Below, one piece after another: positions 25,536-33,577 of a DNA stretch of 64,000 nt. The stretch is from Thalassotalea_F euphylliae (GTDB lineage: Bacteria > Pseudomonadota > Gammaproteobacteria > Enterobacterales > Alteromonadaceae). Location of the stretch: the NCBI RefSeq assembly GCF_042682785.1, contig NZ_JBHUIB010000001.1, positions 496,001 to 560,000 of the forward strand, written 5' to 3'. The first letter of the stretch is position 1. Each line of letters starts with the position of its first letter. The notes below the pieces were generated by a model, which worked only from the letters and a program-made list of their open reading frames with translations, searched no databases and was not told the origin of the DNA. The position numbers and the translations under genes were made by a program.

Positions 25536-26852
25536 ATGGCAACCGTTTTAGTAAAGCTGGACACCCCTGGATACCAGCAGTTCATCGACTCAACAGCACT
25601 TACTGATGTTTTTAGCGTAACTTATGCCAATAAGGATACATGGCATGACTACCTTACCGAGCAACCCGCTATCGCAATCATCGAGGGTAATAACTTCAGC
25701 TCGCTCGACTACGAACGCATCGAAGCACTTCAGTTTTGTCCAGATACAGAAATAATTTTTCTCAGCGACGGTGTGCCCAACCCAATATTAGATAAAGTTG
25801 TATTAAAATGTGCCGCACACCACTACCGTACTCCATTTTGTATGGAGAGCGTTCAAGAGTTAATCAACGAGCTGAATCAAGAACTGAACGAATCAGTGAG
25901 CAATGCGCGTACCGTTGCGACAAGCCAACTCGATCAATTCGGCTTGCTTTACGGATCTGCACGTATCATGAAAAAACTCTATAGGAGTATGCGAAAAGTC
26001 GCGTCGTTTGATACCAGCATACTCATTGTTGGTGAGAGTGGCGTGGGTAAAGAGCTGGTTGCTCATACGCTCCATAACGCCAGCGATCGTTCTGAGCACC
26101 CGTTTATTGCGGTCAACTGCGGCGCGATGACAAAAGAATTAGCAGCGAGCGATTTATTTGGTCATATCAAGGGCGCATTTACGGGCGCTCACCAAAATCG
26201 TGATGGCTTTTTTAAGCAAGCTGGGGCAGGTACCTTGTTCTTAGATGAAGTCACCGAAATGCCAGAAGAGCTTCAAGTGCAGCTGTTGAGAGTTTTGGAA
26301 ACCGGCGATTTTTCACCTGTTGGCAGTAATCAGGTGCTTCACTCGCGAGCACGAATTATTGCGGCAACCAATAGGGAATTGTCTGAAGCAGTGGCTGAGG
26401 GTGTTTTCCGTGAAGACCTATACTTTAGGCTGGCACAATTTCTCATTCATGTCCCGCCACTGAGAAGCAGAGGTGGAGACATCACAGAACTTGCTAAACA
26501 TTTTTTAGCATACAAAAATACTGAGCTAAATCACGGCAAACAAATTACCGATGCAGCGTTGGACAAATTGACTACGCATCACTGGCCCGGCAATGTAAGA
26601 GAACTGAAAAATGTTGTCGACAGAGCCTTTATCGTTGCGAGCGATATCATAGATGCCGAACACATCATCTTGGACAATGAAAAACCACTACATACCTCAG
26701 CAGTACCAGCCGGTGTTCCTTTAGCTGAAATCGAAAAACAAGCCATTCTAAATACACTTGATGAACAGCAAGGCAACAAAACAGATACGGCCAAGGCACT
26801 CGATATTAGTGTGAAAACACTCTATAACAAACTAGAAAAATACAACGATTAG
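25536..26852 (+). CDS. Sigma-54-dependent transcriptional activator with pseudo-receiver
   Basis: 438 residues. Domain order is an N-terminal receiver-like domain (about 1-115), an AAA+ domain with Walker A G166-E-S-G-V-G-K-E, sigma-54 contact loop G-A-F-T-G-A at 213-218 and Walker B L-F-L-D-E, and a Fis-type HTH at the C-terminus. The receiver phospho-acceptor position appears to be Glu50 and its conserved C-terminal Lys is Arg, so it is probably not phosphorylated. AAGGAG precedes the ATG. The gene faces the gdhA operon and precedes BON, hemerythrin and phosphatase genes; matching inverted repeats and -24/-12 promoters in the same region make these its likely targets. Confidence 0.88.
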   Translation: MATVLVKLDTPGYQQFIDSTALTDVFSVTYANKDTWHDYLTEQPAIAIIEGNNFSSLDYERIEALQFCPDTEIIFLSDGVPNPILDKVVLKCAAHHYRTPFCMESVQELINELNQELNESVSNARTVATSQLDQFGLLYGSARIMKKLYRSMRKVASFDTSILIVGESGVGKELVAHTLHNASDRSEHPFIAVNCGAMTKELAASDLFGHIKGAFTGAHQNRDGFFKQAGAGTLFLDEVTEMPEELQVQLLRVLETGDFSPVGSNQVLHSRARIIAATNRELSEAVAEGVFREDLYFRLAQFLIHVPPLRSRGGDITELAKHFLAYKNTELNHGKQITDAALDKLTTHHWPGNVRELKNVVDRAFIVASDIIDAEHIILDNEKPLHTSAVPAGVPLAEIEKQAILNTLDEQQGNKTDTAKALDISVKTLYNKLEKYND

Positions 26853-26903
26853 CAAAAAATTAGCTGCTGGTGAGTAATTAACTGCACAGCAGCTACATGC
26901 ACA

Positions 26904-26933
26904 CATTTTTTACATACCGCTCTGTAAAAATTT
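26904..26933. promoter_or_regulatory. Candidate activator site, copy 2
   Basis: TTTACA (26909-26914), 8 bases, TGTAAA (26923-26928), flanked by CATTT on the left and AATTT on the right. It sits about 90-110 bases upstream of the -24 element of the BON gene promoter, a normal enhancer distance. Confidence 0.55.
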
Positions 26934-27011
26934 CATGCTTCCCAACCCTCCTCTTCTATAAATACAATCCAAAAACCCACTATAAATATATTTTTCAATC
27001 ACTTAGCAAAC

Positions 27012-27028
27012 CCGGCTTAGTCTTTGCT
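27012..27028 (+). promoter_or_regulatory. Candidate sigma-54 promoter of the BON gene
   Basis: The element has GG at 27014-27015 and GC at 27026-27027, exactly 10 bases apart, with TTTGCT matching the -12 consensus; the -24 half (CCGGCTT) is weaker. The predicted transcript start near 27039 leaves a leader of about 22-25 bases carrying AAAGGAG. Confidence 0.6.
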
Positions 27029-27060
27029 ATCTCTACAGTGAACCCTCAGCAAAGGAGAAT

Positions 27061-27609
27061 ATGATGAAACGTATCACACCGACGTTAGTGTTCGCAGCCG
27101 TATTAACAGGCGCATCGATGTCAGTACTAGCAGACAATACCGAGCAAAAATGGAAAGACAATGCACTAGATGCATGGATTGATGGTAAAGCAGAAACAAC
27201 GCTACTACTGAACACAAATTTGAATTCGTTTGACATCAACACTGATGTTGAAAGTCAACACGTCACACTGACAGGTATGGTTGATACCAATGTTGAAAAG
27301 TCATTGGCTGAAGAGCTAATCGCTGGTCTAGATGGCGTAAACAGCGTTGATAACCAACTCACAGTAAAAGATCGCAGTGGTGACACCATGCAAGCGCTAA
27401 CAGACACGAAAATCACCACAGTCGTTAAAACTCGTCTACTACTCGACAGCGATGTGAACGGCACGGCCATTGATGTGGCGGCACAAGAAGGCGTTGTCAT
27501 TCTATCAGGGGTTGTTGAGTCTAGCGCCGAAGAAGACCTCGCAATCAGTATTGCAGAGAATACATCCGACGTAGCTCGAGTAGTCGACAGGTTAGACGTG
27601 GCTAAGTAG
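27061..27609 (+). CDS. Periplasmic protein with two BON domains (OsmY-like)
   Basis: 182 residues with a signal peptide ending near V-L-A-D. Two BON domains are visible at about 40-105 and 115-180, each with the alternating charged helix and a G-V-V/G-M-V glycine turn (V-x-L-x-G-x-V). BON proteins bind phospholipid or envelope surfaces in stress response. AAAGGAG at 27051-27057 suits the second ATG (27064) somewhat better than 27061. It is downstream of a candidate sigma-54 promoter and an inverted repeat site, next to the activator gene. Confidence 0.85.
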   Translation: MMKRITPTLVFAAVLTGASMSVLADNTEQKWKDNALDAWIDGKAETTLLLNTNLNSFDINTDVESQHVTLTGMVDTNVEKSLAEELIAGLDGVNSVDNQLTVKDRSGDTMQALTDTKITTVVKTRLLLDSDVNGTAIDVAAQEGVVILSGVVESSAEEDLAISIAENTSDVARVVDRLDVAK

Positions 27610-27759
27610 GTATGCACGTCCTCCAATATTGGCCAAAACGCAGCAAGAAGAAGGTGTCCAATCAAGGGCTAGATTACCGAACTTTGATGGATAGCGTTAG
27701 TGTCGGACTAACCTCATTTTTGCAAAATCGTTAGCGCAGCTGCACCGTAAAGCGTCAAC

Positions 27760-27776
27760 TTGGATGCAGCTGTGCT
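27760..27776 (+). promoter_or_regulatory. Possible sigma-54 promoter of the hemerythrin gene
   Basis: TTGG at 27760-27763 and GC at 27774-27775 have the 10-base spacing, but the -12 box reads TGTGCT. The predicted start near 27787 leaves about 90 bases of leader. This is the weakest of the three candidates in this cluster. Confidence 0.3.
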
Positions 27777-27875
27777 ATCGATGATGCACAAAAGATGGCT
27801 AAGACGACAGTATTTATTAAACAGGGTGACACCACCCGCCGTTTTCACATACACCGTATAAACAAAGGAAATATA

Positions 27876-28307
27876 ATGAACACGATTTTTGATGCATTAC
27901 GAGAAAGTCATGAGAAACAGAAATTACTACTTAACGCATTAACAGAAACCACCGCAGGCTACTCGACGCGTGAGCTATTTTATACCATGCTCAAAGAAGA
28001 GTTAGAGCAACATGCTGCCGCTGAAGAACGTTGTTTTTATGCACCGTTGATAGAGAGTGACAGAACAATCGATATGTCACGACATGGCATAGCAGAGCAC
28101 CATGCTCTTGATAAGTTAATTGCACAACTTGACGAAACTGACTTTGCATCGCCTCAATGGATGCCGCTGTTGAAAAAGCTTCAACATGCTGTGACTCACC
28201 ATTTAGAAGAGGAAGAGCAACGCTTTTTCCAGCAAGCAGGTAAAGTTTTCAGTGATAAAGAGAAAACAGCGCTGGCTAATGAATATGAAAAAGAAATGGC
28301 AAGCTAA
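27876..28307 (+). CDS. Hemerythrin-like cation-binding protein
   Basis: 143 residues from the ATG at 27876, which has AAAGGA about 9 bases upstream; an in-frame ATG at 27795 gives an unlikely basic extension. Hemerythrin-type iron ligands are visible: an early H (E-S-H-E-K), Q-H-A-A-A-E-E, E-H-H-A-L, and a C-terminal H-H-L-E-E-E-E. These four-helix proteins bind a di-iron site and sense or scavenge oxygen, nitric oxide or iron. It is cytoplasmic and lies in the putative sigma-54 cluster. Confidence 0.85.
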   Translation: MNTIFDALRESHEKQKLLLNALTETTAGYSTRELFYTMLKEELEQHAAAEERCFYAPLIESDRTIDMSRHGIAEHHALDKLIAQLDETDFASPQWMPLLKKLQHAVTHHLEEEEQRFFQQAGKVFSDKEKTALANEYEKEMAS

Positions 28308-28341
28308 GCTTGCCACCTTTCACTAACCAATCGATGCACAA

Positions 28342-29961
28342 ATGATGCTAATTTTAAAAGGATATGTGCTGGTCGCGACAATTGCGCTGGTACTGGCGTT
28401 TGCTAGCCCTTACATTGTTATCTCGCTATTACTTAGCTGGATAGCACTTTCGTTTGGGTTAGTCAGTCTCGCGTACTGTTTAAACAAACCTAATGTCTTT
28501 CGAAAACGGACCAACGGCAAAATAAGCCTCTGGGCTCGTTGGTTATTCATTCCTTTTTTTATCAGCGCTCGCAGTTACAACGCCTGGGCTCGACGCCATG
28601 ATAGCGTAGCCTCAATGCAGGAAGTATATCCCAACCTCTTTGTGTCGAGACGTCTATTCTTTTCAGACCTCGCTGAACTTAAGGAAAAAGGTATCACACG
28701 GATTTGTGATGTAACCGCAGAGTTTGTTGGTCTAGATGCTGATATGGCTGGCGAAGAGTTTGATTACCTAACGATTCCTACACTAGACCACACGTCCCCT
28801 TCACTTACCCAGCTAATGCATGCTCTGCGCTGGATTGATTGTCAATTAAGCGATGGCGAGCCTGTTGTTGTGCACTGCGCACTTGGCCGAGGACGTTCTG
28901 TATTTGTTGTAGCGGCTTATTTGTTGTTATCTGACAGCGCGTTAAGTGTGAAAGACGCCTTATTGAGTATTAATAAGCTACGTTCAACTGCACGACTGAA
29001 CAAAAACCAACTGCGCGTATTAGAAACAATTCATACAAACCAGGAGCTTACCCTTGAGCCACCTACCTTCATTATTGCCAACCCAGTTTCTGGGGGCGGC
29101 AAGTGGCGCCAAAATAAAGCGCAAATCATTAGGGAACTATCCACCAAATTTCGTTTACGCATCAAAGAAACCAAGAAAGATTGCAGTGCTACCAAATTAA
29201 CCCAAGAAGTTATTTCGCAGGGCGCTTCACGTATTTTTGCTTGCGGTGGCGACGGCACTGTCACTGAGGTTGCCAGTGAAATAGTAAATACTAATTTAAC
29301 CTTGGGCATTATTCCTTGTGGTACTGCAAATGCGCTTTGTCACGTTCTGTATGGCGTGACCAGTAAAGTTATGCCTATAGAAACGGCATGCCAAACCCTT
29401 TTGGCCGACAATACACAAAAAATAGACACGGCGATGTGCAACGATCATCTGGTACTACTGATCATGGGTATAGGATTTGAACAACAAATGATTGAATTCG
29501 CACACAGGCAGCAAAAAAATGCAAAAGGTCAGTTCGCCTACTTATCAGGTTTTTTCAACGCTTTCGTGTCTAGTGATACGCAAGAAATCACCTTGCAACT
29601 GGGTGACGAAGACAACCAAACACTAGAGGTTCACAGCCTAGTTGCTGCCAACATCGCACCGTTTAGCACGGTATTAGCACATGGTGGTGAGGTGCCGTTG
29701 AAAGACGATGGAAAGCTACACGTTTCCTATTTACCTGGACCAGCCTCAACAGCGAATAGAATGTTGGCGTTGTCAGATATTACGCTGTCCAGTGTTGGTC
29801 TGAAGGAACGCGCCTCAACATTTAGGTATGCATCTGCTCAAAAGGTATTGATCACGAGTCAATCACCAATAAAATATGTGATTGATGGCGAGGTTTACCA
29901 TGACGACAACATCCTTGTATCGATGCAGCCAAAATCGCTCAATATCCTAGTGCCTGAGTAA
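28342..29961 (+). CDS. Dual-specificity phosphatase fused to diacylglycerol/sphingosine kinase domain
   Basis: 539 residues. Two hydrophobic helices occupy about 1-50. A dual-specificity phosphatase domain follows with the catalytic H-C179-A-L-G-R-G-R-S signature (HCx5R). The C-terminal half is a DAGK catalytic domain with N-P-V-S-G-G-G-K and G302-G-D-G-T, and a C-terminal Y-V-I-D-G-E-V. It probably phosphorylates a lipid at the membrane while the phosphatase acts on a phospholipid or protein. It begins 34 bases after the hemerythrin stop, so it may be the last gene of that operon. Shine-Dalgarno is weak. Confidence 0.85.
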   Translation: MMLILKGYVLVATIALVLAFASPYIVISLLLSWIALSFGLVSLAYCLNKPNVFRKRTNGKISLWARWLFIPFFISARSYNAWARRHDSVASMQEVYPNLFVSRRLFFSDLAELKEKGITRICDVTAEFVGLDADMAGEEFDYLTIPTLDHTSPSLTQLMHALRWIDCQLSDGEPVVVHCALGRGRSVFVVAAYLLLSDSALSVKDALLSINKLRSTARLNKNQLRVLETIHTNQELTLEPPTFIIANPVSGGGKWRQNKAQIIRELSTKFRLRIKETKKDCSATKLTQEVISQGASRIFACGGDGTVTEVASEIVNTNLTLGIIPCGTANALCHVLYGVTSKVMPIETACQTLLADNTQKIDTAMCNDHLVLLIMGIGFEQQMIEFAHRQQKNAKGQFAYLSGFFNAFVSSDTQEITLQLGDEDNQTLEVHSLVAANIAPFSTVLAHGGEVPLKDDGKLHVSYLPGPASTANRMLALSDITLSSVGLKERASTFRYASAQKVLITSQSPIKYVIDGEVYHDDNILVSMQPKSLNILVPE

Positions 29962-29996
29962 CTCATCAGGAGCGTTTACTCAATGGGTCGAACATC

Positions 29997-31349
29997 TTAC
30001 TCTTGCATGATCGTGATGCAATTCCGCCCTGCCTGTTTAGATTGGTATAAAGCAAGATCTGCACGTTTTATAAAAGACTCGCCGTTATCTTGGCCGCGCA
30101 AGAAATGGGTAACGCCTGCACTAATAGTCACGGTTTTAACCTGACAAAAAGGTTGGTCTTCTATGGCAACACGCAACCGTTCGGCGAGCTGTTCTGCATC
30201 GGCTAAATCAGTGTCAGGCAGCAGGATAGCAAACTCTTCACCACCAGTTCGATACAATGAATCATGTTTTCGCAGTCGTTCAAAGCAGACTTTAACCACG
30301 TCTTTTAAGGTTATATCTCCAACATCGTGGCCATAGGTATCATTGATTTTCTTGAAGTGATCAATGTCGAAGAAAATAGTCGCTAAGGGTTGGTTTTCTG
30401 CCAACGAATGACGAATAGCAGACGCTCTGTCTTGATCCCATTTATAACGGTTGAAACAGCCCGTGAGGTGATCTCGTATGACACGTTCAGACAAGCGCTG
30501 TGAGTCTTTTTCTCGTTTTTCTATATTAGTCGACACATGCTCAATCATATCTTGTAAATCGACCGATAAATCACTTAACTCATCATTCGATCTGACTTGC
30601 TCAACTTCACTGACAGGAATGTGCTCATTCGATTTCAACGCGGTTTTTACTCGTTCAATGTTTCGCGACATTAAACGAATATTGGCTTTAATACTCAGCA
30701 CAATAATGGTGGCCATTACAATCCCGATAAACAACGCTATAACACTTAATGAATAATTAACAATTTCAAACTGTTGCTCATGTTTTAATGCCAATAGTGC
30801 TTTTCGCTGGGTGATAGACTCAATTGAATGAATAAGCGAAATTGCATTACGGTCAAACGCTTCATCAAATTTGAGAATGTCAGCCAATACTTGCTTGCTA
30901 TAGCCCTGCTCCATTAACGTTTTCAACATTGCCTCTATATCGCTATGCGATGACTGAAGCAGCAACAGTTGTGAATGTATTTGTTTAAATTTATCTGACG
31001 TATTGCTCTTTAGACCAATCTCAGCGACGTTAAGTGCCTGTGTGAATTCTTGTTGAATGTTGTTGTTCCAACGAACAATATTCTCTTGCTCTGATGTAGT
31101 ATCGGTATTTTCAACCAACTGCTTACGGATAAACTCGTCCATTAAGATCCGCTGTTCCAGTTGCGCTATTTCAATTGCATTAGCATGCTCAGTTAGCGGT
31201 ACATCAACTACCGCTATCTCTTTTAATTCAATGCCAATCTCACCAAGCGCCGCTACTGAGTGCACCAGCAAGGCCAGAATAAACGCCAGCATAACAAAAA
31301 CAATGGCACCCACCTTTTTTGAGATGGTCCAACGAAACAGTGATTTCAT
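29997..31349 (-). CDS. Membrane diguanylate cyclase
   Basis: 450 residues from the ATG at 31349, which has AGGAG 5 bases upstream; an ATG 30 bases earlier lacks one. A transmembrane helix lies near residues 14-36, then a helical sensor region, a second helix near 205-225 and a GGDEF domain with G-G-E-E-F intact. The I-site R-K-H-D lies exactly 5 residues before it, so product inhibition is expected. It makes c-di-GMP from GTP in response to a periplasmic signal. It is convergent with the phosphatase/kinase gene. Confidence 0.9.
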   Translation of the reverse strand: MKSLFRWTISKKVGAIVFVMLAFILALLVHSVAALGEIGIELKEIAVVDVPLTEHANAIEIAQLEQRILMDEFIRKQLVENTDTTSEQENIVRWNNNIQQEFTQALNVAEIGLKSNTSDKFKQIHSQLLLLQSSHSDIEAMLKTLMEQGYSKQVLADILKFDEAFDRNAISLIHSIESITQRKALLALKHEQQFEIVNYSLSVIALFIGIVMATIIVLSIKANIRLMSRNIERVKTALKSNEHIPVSEVEQVRSNDELSDLSVDLQDMIEHVSTNIEKREKDSQRLSERVIRDHLTGCFNRYKWDQDRASAIRHSLAENQPLATIFFDIDHFKKINDTYGHDVGDITLKDVVKVCFERLRKHDSLYRTGGEEFAILLPDTDLADAEQLAERLRVAIEDQPFCQVKTVTISAGVTHFLRGQDNGESFIKRADLALYQSKQAGRNCITIMQE

Positions 31350-31452
31350 CAAGGCTCCTAAACGACGATACTGCGTCATAAAAGGTACACTAAATTAGTG
31401 CTAGTTGATATGTACTCAGCCCAAAAGACTGGTCTGGCGATATGATTGAGCG

Positions 31453-31836
31453 TCAACCGTATCTACGTGGATGGCGAATACCCTGAAGACTTTGCACCGC
31501 TACATTCGTGTCATTGTATATATATACGCCATCACGATAGACCTTTTTTAATAGCGTTTTTTGCACGGAGTCATTGCATACAGCGCCGAACGCAACACAA
31601 CCATTAAGCGCATACCAAGGTGAAAATTGTTCAACAGCATGAACAGCATCGGGCGTAGCCAGAGTATCTACATGGAAAATTTCTAATCTCGCCCACTCGG
31701 TCATCTTTTTTCGCAACACCTCTGACCGAATATCATGTTGCAGTTGAAGCACACCTTCCTTATTGAAACTGCCTTCAAGGTCTATTGTCATCAAGTCGTC
31801 TTGCCACGCAATGTACCAACTTCCATGTGGTTTCAT
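31453..31836 (-). CDS. Standalone STAS/SpoIIAA-like protein, paralogue 1
   Basis: 127 residues. The start M-K-P-H-G-S-W and the L-E-G-S-F-N-K-E-G stretch are shared with two other small proteins in this window (48330-48764 and 61022-61402), and together they look like a STAS or SpoIIAA-like fold without catalytic residues. It overlaps the alpha/beta hydrolase gene by 4 bases (ATGA) and is the last gene of a three-gene operon. Function is unknown; STAS-like proteins commonly mediate protein contacts. Confidence 0.65.
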   Translation of the reverse strand: MKPHGSWYIAWQDDLMTIDLEGSFNKEGVLQLQHDIRSEVLRKKMTEWARLEIFHVDTLATPDAVHAVEQFSPWYALNGCVAFGAVCNDSVQKTLLKKVYRDGVYIYNDTNVAVQSLQGIRHPRRYG

Positions 31837-32660
31837 ACGGCGATATCTAATTTTTTGGGTGACTGCGAAATAGTTGCTAACAAAGAGCGGCTATTGATCA
31901 TTCTATCGGTACTCGCGCCTTTAAATTCGGCAAATTTACGTTGAGATTTTTCTGTTAAATTCTCAACGGCTCCCACCGTAGAAGTACCGTCTTTTTTGCT
32001 ATAAAACACGGAAAGTCGAGTTGTTATAGCGTTAATATGTTGAGTCGCGTTTTGTTCACTTAAACGGACCTTATCGACAAAATGAATTTCACGTTCAAGT
32101 TCGTTAAATAGTGCTTTAGGCAACTTGTTCTCGCTTACAACCCTTGCCAAAGACTGGTACCAATCAAGTACAGGGGAGATCAAGGTTAAATCGGTAGGGC
32201 TGTTTTTAAGCCACTTACTATTGCCGACGACTGAGGCGCTTAAGCCATGGGCTACAACGTGATAAGGGCGAGGCAATCGTCGTGATACAACGTCGAATGT
32301 ATTGCTCCATTGTTGTGCCGACAAAACTTTATCACCCACACTATTTGGTAAGAATTCGATAGCCACACAGCAGTATCCCTGCTTCACGAGCTTTTTCATT
32401 AACGGCGTAAATTGAATAGCATGAGTCCATCCATGGACAAGCCAGATAACCTTTCCTTCACCGACAGAATATGTACGCACTTTGCCATATTTTGTTTTGT
32501 AGGTTGTTTGCTTAACGCTCTTCCCCCACGTTGCTGCGCGCGAGTTAGGTGTTAGCAATTTTCTTTTTAGCAACTTGTAAGCATACTGTGGGAATAATTT
32601 ATAGACAGTTTGAATCAACCAAACCGACAGAATATAATCAACATGGGTGCTGCGAATCAT
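31833..32660 (-). CDS. Alpha/beta hydrolase-fold protein
   Basis: 275 residues from the ATG at 32660, which has AGGA about 7 bases upstream; a TTG 21 bases earlier is less likely. The fold is recognised by L-V-H-G-W (oxyanion) and V-A-H-G-L-S-A-S, where Ser is the usual nucleophile position (G-x-S-x-S and not G-x-S-x-G). An Asp follows the penultimate strand (S-K-K-D-G), but the expected C-terminal catalytic His is not evident. It may be catalytically weak or altered. It starts 21 bases after the upstream membrane-protein gene stop and ends in the STAS-like gene start. Confidence 0.7.
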   Translation of the reverse strand: MIRSTHVDYILSVWLIQTVYKLFPQYAYKLLKRKLLTPNSRAATWGKSVKQTTYKTKYGKVRTYSVGEGKVIWLVHGWTHAIQFTPLMKKLVKQGYCCVAIEFLPNSVGDKVLSAQQWSNTFDVVSRRLPRPYHVVAHGLSASVVGNSKWLKNSPTDLTLISPVLDWYQSLARVVSENKLPKALFNELEREIHFVDKVRLSEQNATQHINAITTRLSVFYSKKDGTSTVGAVENLTEKSQRKFAEFKGASTDRMINSRSLLATISQSPKKLDIAV

Positions 32661-32681
32661 AGTTGTTTCCTGTTGAGCCAA

Positions 32682-33275
32682 TTATGATTGCAAGGTTGGC
32701 ATGGCCAATTGCTCATGCTTATTCGCAAGCACAAGCGCCGGTGACATAGGTGTGCGTTGATTGATAAACGCGATCAAATCACTCTTTTCTTTGCTTTCTG
32801 CACAGCTACCAACCACTTTGCACAGTTCAATATCAAATAAATTGTTCGTTGCGCCAAAACGGATAAATAATTGTTTTAATGGCTTTAAGTGCTGCTTTCT
32901 TACTTTGCCTTTCAAGTACTCTAGCGTTGCTAGCACATCAAAACTGTTGGTTGCATGATCAGAAGTGATGATTTCGACGACACGATCGATAAATAATTCT
33001 GACACATTCTCGTTTTCAAGTTTGCTGCACAGTTCTAGCTCTGGTGTTAACGCTGCAACACTATTCACTTGGCCACTAATCACTTTGTCGTGGATATAAC
33101 TTTGTAGACGCTGACGACGTAATTGTTCTACTTCGACACGATCACGCATTGCACGTCGTTTCGTTTTCGCTTTGTATTGCTTATAGAAATGCGTCACATC
33201 TGCAAAATAGATTCTTTTGATCAGCAACATTAAAAGTAAAGCAATAAGACAGTTTGTCAGCAGTAAAGTCATCAC
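32682..33275 (-). CDS. Unknown protein with N-terminal membrane helix
   Basis: 197 residues. One hydrophobic segment (about 3-20) is followed by a highly basic stretch (K-T-K-R-R) and a helical soluble domain rich in charged residues. No family is recognised. It is the first gene of an operon with the alpha/beta hydrolase and the STAS-like protein; the operon faces away from the PhoX-like gene. Confidence 0.65.
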   Translation of the reverse strand: MMTLLLTNCLIALLLMLLIKRIYFADVTHFYKQYKAKTKRRAMRDRVEVEQLRRQRLQSYIHDKVISGQVNSVAALTPELELCSKLENENVSELFIDRVVEIITSDHATNSFDVLATLEYLKGKVRKQHLKPLKQLFIRFGATNNLFDIELCKVVGSCAESKEKSDLIAFINQRTPMSPALVLANKHEQLAMPTLQS

Positions 33276-33434
33276 GTCACCCTATAAAACAATAGTATGG
33301 GCGTACTATAACTAATGACTTTGCAAACAATATGGAGCAAATATGGAGAACTAAGGAGTCATTAGACCTCTGCTAATATCTCGACGTTGTGGTTAACGAG
33401 TTTGTCTTAATTCTGCCACTTTTTTGTTAAATAT

Positions 33435-33474
33435 CTGTAAACGGATGTTCATTTTCCAGTCACCAAACTGTCAC
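33435..33474 (+). promoter_or_regulatory. Candidate Pho-box array before the PhoX-like gene
   Basis: CAGTCAC (33457-33463) and CTGTCAC (33468-33474) are 7-base direct repeats with a 4-base spacer, the exact layout of a PhoB box. Further 11-base steps back give a weak unit at 33446 and CTGTAAA at 33435. The array ends about 104 bases before the start codon. The 302-base gap 33276-33577 holds nothing else recognised. Confidence 0.6.
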
Positions 33475-33577
33475 CACTTCTCCACAAACTAGCAATCCCC
33501 TGTGGTTACTTATCGCGAATTAACCAGCTGTAGGGCGAAACATTACGCTTGGAAAACCAATAAAAACGGAAAATAAA

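Noticed and set aside
27860..27895. Third TTTACA/TGTAAA-type site near the hemerythrin gene
   Set aside because: The arms are degenerate and the block is downstream of the proposed promoter.
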